NCBI RefSeq assembly: GCF_000717055.1 | Contig: NZ_JNXI01000009.1 | Coordinates: 1 to 64,000, forward strand | Reading direction: 5' to 3' | Length of the DNA: 64,000 nucleotides | Origin: Streptomyces iakyrus | Lineage (GTDB): Bacteria > Actinomycetota > Actinomycetes > Streptomycetales > Streptomycetaceae | Shown: positions 36,312 through 44,898 of the stretch, piece after piece | Numbering within the stretch: position 1 is the first letter of the stretch | Layout: every line of letters begins with the position of its first letter | The notes under the pieces: model-generated | What the model was told of the DNA's origin: nothing | Databases searched by the model: none | What the model saw: the letters and a program-made list of their open reading frames with translations, nothing else | Position numbers and translations under genes: made by a program

Positions 36312-36339
36312 AGAATACCCCGGGGGTGACGTAGGTCAA
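36312..36339 (-). promoter_or_regulatory. sigma70-type promoter for the S10 group
   Basis: On the minus strand, TTGACC (36334-36339) and TATTCT (36312-36317) are separated by 16 nt. The spacer ends in CCCCGGGG. It closely resembles the rplM promoter at 17102-17130. It lies 24 nt after the stop codon of the candidate immunity gene, exactly where the island meets the ribosomal cluster. Confidence 0.7.
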
Positions 36340-36362
36340 ACCGTGCAGTGGACGAGTCCGAG

Positions 36363-36827
36363 CTACTTGCGTCGCCGCAGCGCTCGCCAGGCGTCGCCGC
36401 CGGCGTCCGCGGCCCGCAACCACCAGCCCTGCACCTTGTCCCGCACGGTCGCCAACACCCACCGCCACTTCAGCCACGACGGCAGCCTACGGAACGGCAC
36501 GTACGTCAGGACGTCCCTGATGGCATGCTCGGCTCCGCCGCCCGCCCCCTCGACGCGCAGGACTGCATACAACTGCGGGGTCAGCCGTTCGTGAAGCCGG
36601 GCCGCGTGGCCCGCTGCTGTGAAGGCGTATCCGCGCTGCTCCTGGTCCGGTAGCTGCATGGCCCTGACGATCCGCGGCGCCGCCTCCTCCAGCGAACACT
36701 GGTACGCCAGTCCGATGACCCCCGTACCGAGGTGCGCTGCGCCACGCTCGAATGCGCTGTCCCACTCACCGGGGTCATCCAGTCCCAGGAGCCCTTCGCC
36801 GCTTTCCCAGTCCCACTCAGGTGCCAC
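36363..36827 (-). CDS. candidate immunity protein for the RHS toxin
   Basis: The product is 154 residues, acidic at the N-terminus (DWESGEGLLGLDDPGEWDSA) and Trp/Arg-rich at the C-terminus. The middle (ITG-type helices around EEAAPRIVRAMQLPDQEQRG and AAGHAARLHERLTPQLYAVL) looks all-helical, HEAT-like. It has no signal peptide. It starts with GTG behind GGGAGAGGAA, 18 nt after the RHS stop codon, and so is co-expressed with it. In polymorphic toxin loci the gene in this place is nearly always the immunity protein; that role is inferred from position, as I do not recognise the family. Confidence 0.6.
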   Translation of the reverse strand: MAPEWDWESGEGLLGLDDPGEWDSAFERGAAHLGTGVIGLAYQCSLEEAAPRIVRAMQLPDQEQRGYAFTAAGHAARLHERLTPQLYAVLRVEGAGGGAEHAIRDVLTYVPFRRLPSWLKWRWVLATVRDKVQGWWLRAADAGGDAWRALRRRK

Positions 36828-36845
36828 AGCCGATTCCTCTCCCTC

Positions 36846-39800
36846 TCACCCGTCGCATGGAGGCGGCGGCAGTACCCGCTGCTTCTTGACGTTGTCGATC
36901 ATGCCTGCCTTCTTCAGCTTGGTCAGATCGCCCTGCGTGACGCTCCTCGACGGGTACGAGGACTGCACGTGACCGTGGTAGATCTCCTTGACGATATTGC
37001 CGTTCTTGTCGGTTATCGCTCGGTGCCGGTCAAGGACAACGATCTCGTTGTTCGCATGATCCACGCCGAGGCGGCGAGTGACATTCGGATTGTTCGGATC
37101 CATGTCGATGGACCGGTCCAGCGCCGCCTGACCGTTGGACGGCGCGCGGCTGACCTCGCCCTTGGCTGACGAGCTGCTTCCCGAACCATGCTTGCTGTAC
37201 TCCGAGTCGTCGTAGACGCGGGCGGGCTCGGTGCTGTCGCCTTCCAGACCCAGCGGGTCGCTCCGGACCAGGGGGTTGTCGACGTACGCGTGGTGGTTCG
37301 GGGCCGGGATCAGACCGAGCGGGTCGGGGCTCAGATAGCTCGCGGTGTCCGGGTCGTAGTAGCGGGCCAGGTTGTAGTGCAGGCCGGTTTCCGCGTCGCG
37401 GTACTGGCCGGGGAAGGCCAACGGGCACAAACCGCCGTCATCGCCGGCGAGGGGCCTCCCCCACAGGCTGGTGGCCGCCCGCCAGGCGATGGTCCCGTCC
37501 ACGCCGACGAGCTCGCTGGGGGTGCCGACCAGGTCGGTGACGATCGCGTAGAACTGCCTGTCGATCGCGTCCGGGGCGTCGGTGTGCCAGCGGCTCCGCA
37601 CCTGGGCGGCCGCCCTGTGAGTGCCCGGCTCCCATTCCCAGGTCTCGGTCTCCACCATGCTGTCGCGGAGGGTCTGCTGTTCGGCGAGATTGGCGCAGTC
37701 CCAGGTGAAAAGGACTTCATCTGCTGCCGAACCGTCCTCGGCCACACGCCACTTGGCCGTCCGTCGACCGAGTACGTCGTAACGGTAATGCCACACACCG
37801 TGTTCGGGTGTCACGGCTTCCGTGAGCCGGTCGTCCGCGTCCCAGACGTACCTCCAGATCTGTCGCAGGCCGGACAGGGTGCGGCGGATCACGCGGACCA
37901 CGCGTCCCTGGTCGTCGTGCTCGTACGTGGCGCGGCCCGCCACGGTGACCCGCGTACCGGAGTTCTTCACCGGTCCCTGCACGTCCTCTGTCCCGGGGGC
38001 GGGGTGGGCGGCTGCGGTGAGGTTGCCGAGCTCGTCATAGGCATAGGTCTCGGTCCAGGTTTCCGCGGACACCCGGGTGACGCGCCCCGCACGGTCGAGG
38101 CCGAACCTGCGAGTGGCGCCTAGCCGGTCGGTGACCGAGGCGACGTGACCGTCTCCGCGATACGTATAGGACCTGACCTGGCGCACAGTCGCACCACCGG
38201 CGTCCTCTCCGGTCTCACCCCCGGACCGGATGACCTGTTCGACGAGGCGGTGCCCGGCGTCCCAGCTCTGCGTCAGCACTGCGGCACCGGCGAGGCCGCG
38301 GGTGATCTCCCGGCCGGCCGCGTCGTGTGCGAAGGTCAGCTCACCACCCGCGGTGAGAAGCGACGTCGGCAGGCCCGCTGCGTCGTAGGCCCAGTGCGAT
38401 GTGACGCCGCTCGGGGTGGTCCGTCGCACCCGTCGGCCAAGGAGGTCGTAGGCACTGGTGACGGTCCGGCCGTCGACGGTCTCTGTGAGGATCCTGCCCA
38501 CCGCGTCGTAGCCATAGGTGACCCTGCTGCCGGGATTCGCCGCCTCGGTCAATCGACCCGCCACGTCGTAGCGCAAGGTCGTCACGGCACCGTCGTCGGT
38601 ACAGGACTCCACCACTCGACCGGCGACGTCACGGGTCAGGCGGACCCGCTGGCCCGTGCCGTTCGTCCGCTCGATCTGGCGGCCGGTGGGGTCGTGGACG
38701 TAAGCCAGCGTACGACCGTTGAAGTCCGTCTCGCCGATAAGACGGCCGGCTCCGTCGTACCGGTAACTCCACTCGTCACCAAGCGGGTTGATGACGCCGA
38801 CGAGCCGTAGTTCGGCGTCATGGACGAAGCGGTAGCGCGCGCCGTCCGGGTCGGTCCGGGAACTGGGCCGGCCGAATGCGCCGTATTCGAACGTAGTGGT
38901 GAACCCTCCCGCGCCGCAGTGGGCCGTGAGGTTGCCCTCCGCGTCGTACGACCACGTCTCCCAGGTGCCGTCGGCGCGCTCCCGCCACAGGAGCCGTCCC
39001 TCCGCGTCCCATCCCTGGCGGACGGTCCCGCCGACCGGGTCGTCCGTCTGCACGACCCGTCCGAAGGCGTCCCGGCGCACGGTGACCACACTGCCCCGCG
39101 GGTCCATGACGCGGACGGGCAGGCCGCACCCGTCGGTCGTGAAGCGGAACGTGTTGCCAAGGGCATCGGTCTGCCCGATCCGATGGCCGCGGGCATCGTA
39201 CGCGTACGCATTCACCGCTCCCAGCGGATCGGTGCTGGTGAGGAGGTTGCCCCGGTCGTCGTAAGTGCACTCCCAGCGCGCCCCGTCGGCTTCCGTGATG
39301 GCGGTGGGCAGAACCTCGTCGCTGTACTCCACACGGACGCTGGTGCCGTCCGGCCGGTCCAACTGCACGGGCTGGCCGTGCTCGCCCAGGGTGAAACGGG
39401 TCGTGCGGCCCAGTTCGTCGGTCCGGGACAGCAGTCGTCCGTACCGGTCCCATGCGGAGTACGTGGTGTGACCGAGGGGGTCGGTCTCGGCGACGACTTG
39501 GCCCAGCTCGTTGTACACATAGGTCGTCGTGTTGCCGAGCGCGTCGGTGTACCGCGTCTCACGCTCCTCGCTGTCGTAGGCGATGGTGCAGGAGAGACTG
39601 CCGTCGGCTCCCTCACCGTGGACGCAGCGGTCCAGAGCGTCATAGGTGAAGCGGTACCGGTAGCCGTTGCGGTCGGTCCACGACGTGATGCGGGCACGCT
39701 CGTCGTAGGTGAGCTTCCGCGGCAGCCCGCCGGCGTCGCGGATCTCGGTCAGGTTGCCTTGAGGGTCGTAACCGAAACTCCTCAGGAGCGTGCCTGCAGG

Positions 39801-41429
39801 TCCGTCCTCCGGGTTGCGCAGACGAAGCCGGAGGACACGGCCGTCCGCGGCGTCGACGTGCAGGTGCCGTCCGCCGGAGTCACGCACCGCGACTGGCGTG
39901 CCATCGGGGGCTCGGTCGATGTCGACGCGGGCGCCGTTCTCGTCGGTGAGCGCGACCAGAAACAGGGTGAAGGCTTCGTCCGCCGCTGCCGGTTTCGTCG
40001 CGGGCCCGAAATGGCGGGTGACGCCGGTGGTGGGGTCGTTGATGCGCAGGGGAGCACCAGGCGCGCCGTCCCAGTCCAGCGGCCGGCGCGGGCCCTCCAA
40101 CGGCATGGCCGAGGCGCCCGGTCTCGGCACCGGGTAGAACAGGAGCATGCCGTCCTCGGTGGCGTAGGCCGCACCCTCGTCGTCCAGTTCGAGACGTTCG
40201 TCCAGAGTGGAGGCCCACGACGGCCCGAAGAAGCGGCCCCACTGGTACGTGGACAGGTGAGTACGACGCAGTGCCATCGGAGGCAGGCCGGGCAGTTCGA
40301 CATCGGTCTCCTCCATGAGCATCTCGCCCGAGACCATGTCGATCGGATCGCCGTTCTTGCAGCGCCCCTTGGCCGGTTTGGCTTTCGCCGCCGCGTCATC
40401 GGCCTCTCGCCGCAACCCCTTCCCGAGACCCTTTGCCATGGCCTTCAGGCCACCTTTACCGAAAACCTTGAGGCCCTTGGCCAGTCCACCGAGAGTGGTG
40501 AGCCCCTTCATGCCCGGTATGCAGTCCAAGGCCGCGAAACCGACGTCCCACAGGGACGCCTGCCCTTTCGAATATTTGTAGAGCGTGTCGGCGAGGACGA
40601 CGGCAGCGGCGATCACCACGATCGCGGCGAGGATCGGCCCACCGATGATCATCGCTACGATCCCGACCACGGTGACCACGACCTTGCAGACCGCGACGAT
40701 GGTGTCCCAGTTGTCGACGAACCAGTCGCCGATGTCCTCCCACCACGACCGGTTCTGAATACCCGCGTCGGAAGCCTCGTCGATCTTCGACTTCGCCTCA
40801 CGGGCCGCCTCGTCACGCATCTTGCGCGCGTCCTCGGCCATCTTCTTCGCGGCGGCCAGGGCGTCCTGCGCGTCGGAGACGTCTGACTGCGCCTTGGTCT
40901 GGGCGGACTTGGCGTGCTGCACATCACGCGTGGCGGCGCGAACCTTCGCCTCGTCCGGCTTGTCACCGTCCGACTTGCTGCCCGTCGGGTCGTCCTTGTA
41001 CTTGTCCGCCTCCTTGCCGGCCCGCGTCACCCACGAGTCCGCCGACGCCAGACGCGACTGCGCCGAGGAGAGACTGTCCTGCGCCTCACGGCCCTTGCGC
41101 AGGGCCTTGTCCGCCAGGGACTGCGCCCGCTCCAGCTTCGGCCAGAAGTCCGCCAGCGCGTCCCCGCACATCTCGTAGGACTTCTTCAGCTTCTTGAGGT
41201 TCTTCGGCACATCCGCGAAGTCCTCCTTGAAGACATCCGCGGACTTGCCCGCCCACTCAAGGAGCGTGCCCTCCCCCGCCATGCCCTTGACCAGGCGCAG
41301 CGCGTCGGACACGTCGTCGGCGAAGTCGTGCAGGGTCTTCGCGAGTGTGCGCACCCGCTGCGGATCACCCGGCGTCGGGTCCTTGTCCAAGTCCAGGACA
41401 TGCCAGTCCGAAGGCCTGTGCCCCGCCAT
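36846..41429 (-). CDS. RHS/YD-repeat polymorphic toxin with WXG-like N-terminus
   Basis: The product is 1527 residues. Domains in order: a helical WXG100-like start (about 1-110, with LLEWAGKSADVF near 57-68); a coiled coil of Ala/Lys/Asp repeats (110-230); hydrophobic helices (about 240-290); a DUF6531-type entry (GDPIDMVSGEMLMEETDVEL) near 370; about 30 YD repeats (such as YDALDRCVHGEGADGSLSC and YRYDGAGRLIGETDFNG); the RHS core end (AETGLHYNLARYYDP, then SPDPLGL and SDPLGLE); and a variable tip from about residue 1397. The tip has NGQAALDRSI, RRLGVDHANNEIVVLDRHR and YHGHVQSS, resembling polymorphic toxin type 17, a predicted nuclease. It probably delivers the tip to rival cells by a type VII-like route. 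Confidence 0.88.
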   Translation of the reverse strand: MAGHRPSDWHVLDLDKDPTPGDPQRVRTLAKTLHDFADDVSDALRLVKGMAGEGTLLEWAGKSADVFKEDFADVPKNLKKLKKSYEMCGDALADFWPKLERAQSLADKALRKGREAQDSLSSAQSRLASADSWVTRAGKEADKYKDDPTGSKSDGDKPDEAKVRAATRDVQHAKSAQTKAQSDVSDAQDALAAAKKMAEDARKMRDEAAREAKSKIDEASDAGIQNRSWWEDIGDWFVDNWDTIVAVCKVVVTVVGIVAMIIGGPILAAIVVIAAAVVLADTLYKYSKGQASLWDVGFAALDCIPGMKGLTTLGGLAKGLKVFGKGGLKAMAKGLGKGLRREADDAAAKAKPAKGRCKNGDPIDMVSGEMLMEETDVELPGLPPMALRRTHLSTYQWGRFFGPSWASTLDERLELDDEGAAYATEDGMLLFYPVPRPGASAMPLEGPRRPLDWDGAPGAPLRINDPTTGVTRHFGPATKPAAADEAFTLFLVALTDENGARVDIDRAPDGTPVAVRDSGGRHLHVDAADGRVLRLRLRNPEDGPAGTLLRSFGYDPQGNLTEIRDAGGLPRKLTYDERARITSWTDRNGYRYRFTYDALDRCVHGEGADGSLSCTIAYDSEERETRYTDALGNTTTYVYNELGQVVAETDPLGHTTYSAWDRYGRLLSRTDELGRTTRFTLGEHGQPVQLDRPDGTSVRVEYSDEVLPTAITEADGARWECTYDDRGNLLTSTDPLGAVNAYAYDARGHRIGQTDALGNTFRFTTDGCGLPVRVMDPRGSVVTVRRDAFGRVVQTDDPVGGTVRQGWDAEGRLLWRERADGTWETWSYDAEGNLTAHCGAGGFTTTFEYGAFGRPSSRTDPDGARYRFVHDAELRLVGVINPLGDEWSYRYDGAGRLIGETDFNGRTLAYVHDPTGRQIERTNGTGQRVRLTRDVAGRVVESCTDDGAVTTLRYDVAGRLTEAANPGSRVTYGYDAVGRILTETVDGRTVTSAYDLLGRRVRRTTPSGVTSHWAYDAAGLPTSLLTAGGELTFAHDAAGREITRGLAGAAVLTQSWDAGHRLVEQVIRSGGETGEDAGGATVRQVRSYTYRGDGHVASVTDRLGATRRFGLDRAGRVTRVSAETWTETYAYDELGNLTAAAHPAPGTEDVQGPVKNSGTRVTVAGRATYEHDDQGRVVRVIRRTLSGLRQIWRYVWDADDRLTEAVTPEHGVWHYRYDVLGRRTAKWRVAEDGSAADEVLFTWDCANLAEQQTLRDSMVETETWEWEPGTHRAAAQVRSRWHTDAPDAIDRQFYAIVTDLVGTPSELVGVDGTIAWRAATSLWGRPLAGDDGGLCPLAFPGQYRDAETGLHYNLARYYDPDTASYLSPDPLGLIPAPNHHAYVDNPLVRSDPLGLEGDSTEPARVYDDSEYSKHGSGSSSSAKGEVSRAPSNGQAALDRSIDMDPNNPNVTRRLGVDHANNEIVVLDRHRAITDKNGNIVKEIYHGHVQSSYPSRSVTQGDLTKLKKAGMIDNVKKQRVLPPPPCDG

Positions 41430-41655
41430 ACCGCAACCCCCGTCACGCGCACATCAACAGCAACATCCGTATGCACACGTGAACTTACAAGGCACAGTTA
41501 TTCGATTGGAAGTTCGGCAGGGAAGGTCAGCCGGGTTGATCTCGTCCGTCCGGGCTCGTCGTCCGTTCTTGGCGGTATGCGAACAACCCACCTCCGTGCT
41601 CACAACGCCCCTAGACTTTCCAAGCGCTGACACATGTGACAGGGGGCGGGCGCGG
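41430..41655. other. divergent gap between RHS gene and drmD
   Basis: No gene is seen in 226 nt. It must hold the promoters of both the RHS gene (minus strand) and the DISARM genes (plus strand). TAGACT at 41612-41617, about 40 nt before drmD, is a possible -10, but no good -35 is present. AGGGGG precedes the drmD ATG. Confidence 0.35.
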
Positions 41656-44600
41656 ATGACTGTGCGACTGGAGAACGCGGAGAACTTCGAGGCGCGGGAC
41701 TCCGGAGTGCCGGCCCCTGGTCAGCGCGTCAAGGTGCGCAACCGGCCTTGGGTGGTCACCGACGTGACCCGTTCCGCAACCGTCTCCGACGACCCGGCTC
41801 GCGCCGCCGAAGCCTCCGCGACGCACCTGGTCGAGCTGTCCTCGCTGGAGGGGGACGCCCGGGACGAGCGGCTGCGCGTGGTGTGGGAGCTGGAGCCGGG
41901 TACCAGCGTCCGCGACGAGGACGAGTTGCCGTCGCCCTCCGCCGGTTTCGACGAGCCCGGCCGTCTCGACGCCTTCCTGGACGCGGTCCGCTGGGGCGCC
42001 ATCGCCTCGGCCGACAAGACGGCGCTCCAAGCGCCCTTCCGCTCGGGTGTCGAGATCCAGGACTACCAGCTGGACCCGGTCGTCCGCGCCCTGTCGATGC
42101 CCCGGACGAACCTCCTGATCGCTGATGACGTGGGCCTCGGCAAGACGGTCGAGGCGGGCCTGGTCATGCAGGAGCTCATGCTGCGCCATCGCGCCCGCAC
42201 CATGCTGATCGTCTGCCCGGCCGGGCTCACCCTCCAGTGGCGGGACGAGATGCGCGACAAGTTCGGCCTGGACTTCCGCATCGTCGACACGAAGCTGCTC
42301 CAGGAGCTGCGCCGCTCCCGGGGCCTGTACGCGAACCCGTGGACGCACTATCCGCGGCTGATCGTCTCCGTGGACTGGCTGAAGCGTGAGCGCCCGCTGC
42401 GCATGCTGCGCGAGGTCCTCCCGCAGGTCCCCGAGTACCCGCGCGCCTTCGACCTGCTCGTCGTCGACGAGGTGCACACCTGCGCGCCTTCCGGCACGGG
42501 CAAGTACGCGGTCGATTCGAACCGCACCCGGGCCATCCGGACTCTTGCTCCGCACTGCGAGCACCGTCTCTTCCTCTCCGCGACCCCGCACAACGGCTAT
42601 CTCAACTCCTTCACGGCGCTCCTGGAGCTGCTCGACGACCACCGCTTCGCTCGCGGTGTGAAGCCGTCCGAGGAGCAGCTGCGGCGGATCATGGTGCGCC
42701 GGCTGAAGTCGGAGCTGCCCCCCGACTGGCGGGGCAGGTCGCGCTTCCCGAAGCGAGTGCCGCACGCGCTGGAGGTGTCGTACACGGAGGAGACGCGCGG
42801 CGCGTACGGGAAGCTGTCCGCGTACGCCCGCTCCCGCCGCGAGGCCGGGAACAGCAGCACGGAGCGAACGGCGTCGGACTTCGTCACCACACTGCTGAAG
42901 AAGCGCTTCCTGTCGTCCCCGAAGGCGTTCGCGGAGACCATTGACGTCCATCTGAAGACGATGACGGAACGGGGGAACGGCCCTGCTGCCCAAAAGCCGC
43001 CGAGCGAGAAGGTGCTCCGCCCGCTGATCGACCGGGTGGAGGAGACGGCCGAGTCCGACGAGGAGCACACCGAGGCGGCCGAGCAGGCCATGACCGCCGT
43101 ACGCCAGGCCTCTCACCCGCTCACGGACACCGAGCGGACGCTCCTCAAGGAGCTGAGCACCTGGGCGCGGGATGCGACCCGGCGGCCGGACGCCAAGTTC
43201 GAGGCGCTGACCGAGTGGCTCGACGGCATCGTGTGCAAGAACGGCCCGCTCGGCGACTGGGAACCGCGGCGGGTGATCGTCTTCACCGAGTACCGCGACA
43301 CCCAGCGCTGGCTCTACGACCGTCTCATCGCCGCCCACTACCCGAAGGAGCGCATCGCTCTCCTCTACGGCGGCCAGCGCCCCGACGAGCGTGAGCATGT
43401 GAAGACGGTCTTCCAGGAGGACCCGTCCCTCTCCCCCGTACGCATCCTGCTGGCCACGGACGCGGCCAGCGAGGGCATCAACCTCCAGGCGCACTGCCAC
43501 CGCCTGCTCCACTGGGAGATCCCATGGAACCCCAACCGCCTGGAGCAGCGCAACGGCCGTATCGACCGACACGGGCAGACGGCACGGGAAGTGGAGGTCT
43601 TCCACTTCGTGCCCGAGGGCTGGCAGGGCTTCGGCACCGACACCACGGACTCACAGCACGCCGACGGCACCCTTGAGGACGAGCTGCACTTCCTGGCCGT
43701 CGCGGCCCGCAAGACCGAGCAGATCCGCGAGGACCTGGGCAGCGCCGGCGAGATCATCGCCGCGCAGGTCGAGCAGAAGATGCTGGGCCGCCGGTCGAGC
43801 TGGACGACCGCCGACGCGGAGATCGCCAAGCGGTCCGGGCGGGCGGCGCTGAAGTTCGAGCGCGACCTGGCCCGCGAGCTGCAGAAGCTGGTCGACGAGC
43901 TGACGGGCAGCCGACAGGCCCTGCACCTCGACGCGCAGACCGTGCGCCGTGTGGTGAGCACAGCTCTTCAGCTCGCCCACCGCAAGGACCTGACCGAGGT
44001 CCCCGATCCGAACCCGGACCCCGATCCGCGGAAGCACGCCCGCTGCTTCCGGCTGCCCGAACTGCCCGGCACATGGGCACACGCCCGCAACGAGGGGCTG
44101 ATCCACCCTCTCACCGGTGTCGAACGGCCGGTCGTCTTCGACGAGGCGGAGGCCCGGGGGCGCACGGATGTGGTCCTTCTCCACCTGGGCCACCGTCTGG
44201 TCCAGATGTGTCTGACGCTGCTGCGGGCGGAGCTGTGGTCGGACAGCCGCGAGGCGCGCCTGTCCCGGGTCACGGCCCGGGTCGTCCCCGGTGATCTGCT
44301 GCGCACGCCCGCCGTGGTGGCACACGGCCGGGTCGTCATCTCCGGAAGCAGCGGCGCGCGTCTCCACGAGGAGATCATCACCGCGGGTGGCGCGATCGCG
44401 GCCGGGAAACTCGACACCGCCCGGCAGGAGGAGCTGGACACCTGGCTGTCCGCCGCCACGGACGAGCTGCCCGCCGAGGAGGTGACCGCCGAGCTGGCCG
44501 AGCTGTGGGCCGAGGGCCTGGAGACACGGCTGGGCAGAGCCCTGAGGAACCGCGCTCACACCAGGTTCCGTTCCCTCGAGAAGCTGCTCGCCACCAGGTG

Positions 44601-44898
44601 CGAGGAGGAGGTCGAGGGCATGCGCAAGGTCCTCGCCGAGCTGGAGCGGTCCATCAGGGACCGCCTCGACGACCAGAGCTACTGGAAGCAGGGCTCTCTC
44701 TTCGATATCGACGACGAGCGCAACCAGCTCAACGCCGACCATGAGGCCCTGACCGAGCGCCTCAAGGGCATCCCCGCGCTCGTCGAGTCGGAGACCGAGG
44801 CGCTGCGCCGCCGCTGGGCGGATCCCACACCACGCTGGTTCCCCGTCTCCGTCACCTTCCTCGTCCCGTCCGCCCTCGCCCGAGGAGTCCGTCGCTGA
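41656..44898 (+). CDS. drmD: DISARM class 1 SNF2-type helicase DrmD
   Basis: The product is 1080 residues. The N-terminal 140 residues bear an SH3-like segment (GQRVKVRNRPWVVTDV). The SNF2/Swi2 ATPase follows: DDVGLGKT (157-164), DEVH (271-274), SATPHNGY, then the second RecA-like half with FTEYRDTQRWL, ATDAASEGINLQ and QRNGRIDRHGQT near 631-642. The long helical C-terminus is typical of DrmD. In DISARM this protein marks class 1 loci and works with the methylase encoded next. The gene ends in TGATG, overlapping drmMI by one base. The start (ATG after AGGGGG) is where SNF2-family similarity begins to be plausible. Confidence 0.92.
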   Translation: MTVRLENAENFEARDSGVPAPGQRVKVRNRPWVVTDVTRSATVSDDPARAAEASATHLVELSSLEGDARDERLRVVWELEPGTSVRDEDELPSPSAGFDEPGRLDAFLDAVRWGAIASADKTALQAPFRSGVEIQDYQLDPVVRALSMPRTNLLIADDVGLGKTVEAGLVMQELMLRHRARTMLIVCPAGLTLQWRDEMRDKFGLDFRIVDTKLLQELRRSRGLYANPWTHYPRLIVSVDWLKRERPLRMLREVLPQVPEYPRAFDLLVVDEVHTCAPSGTGKYAVDSNRTRAIRTLAPHCEHRLFLSATPHNGYLNSFTALLELLDDHRFARGVKPSEEQLRRIMVRRLKSELPPDWRGRSRFPKRVPHALEVSYTEETRGAYGKLSAYARSRREAGNSSTERTASDFVTTLLKKRFLSSPKAFAETIDVHLKTMTERGNGPAAQKPPSEKVLRPLIDRVEETAESDEEHTEAAEQAMTAVRQASHPLTDTERTLLKELSTWARDATRRPDAKFEALTEWLDGIVCKNGPLGDWEPRRVIVFTEYRDTQRWLYDRLIAAHYPKERIALLYGGQRPDEREHVKTVFQEDPSLSPVRILLATDAASEGINLQAHCHRLLHWEIPWNPNRLEQRNGRIDRHGQTAREVEVFHFVPEGWQGFGTDTTDSQHADGTLEDELHFLAVAARKTEQIREDLGSAGEIIAAQVEQKMLGRRSSWTTADAEIAKRSGRAALKFERDLARELQKLVDELTGSRQALHLDAQTVRRVVSTALQLAHRKDLTEVPDPNPDPDPRKHARCFRLPELPGTWAHARNEGLIHPLTGVERPVVFDEAEARGRTDVVLLHLGHRLVQMCLTLLRAELWSDSREARLSRVTARVVPGDLLRTPAVVAHGRVVISGSSGARLHEEIITAGGAIAAGKLDTARQEELDTWLSAATDELPAEEVTAELAELWAEGLETRLGRALRNRAHTRFRSLEKLLATRCEEEVEGMRKVLAELERSIRDRLDDQSYWKQGSLFDIDDERNQLNADHEALTERLKGIPALVESETEALRRRWADPTPRWFPVSVTFLVPSALARGVRR

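Noticed and set aside
41611..43605. 664-codon open frame opposite drmD
   Set aside because: Antisense shadow of the SNF2 helicase; composition dominated by Arg, Val, Leu and Gly without recognisable domains.
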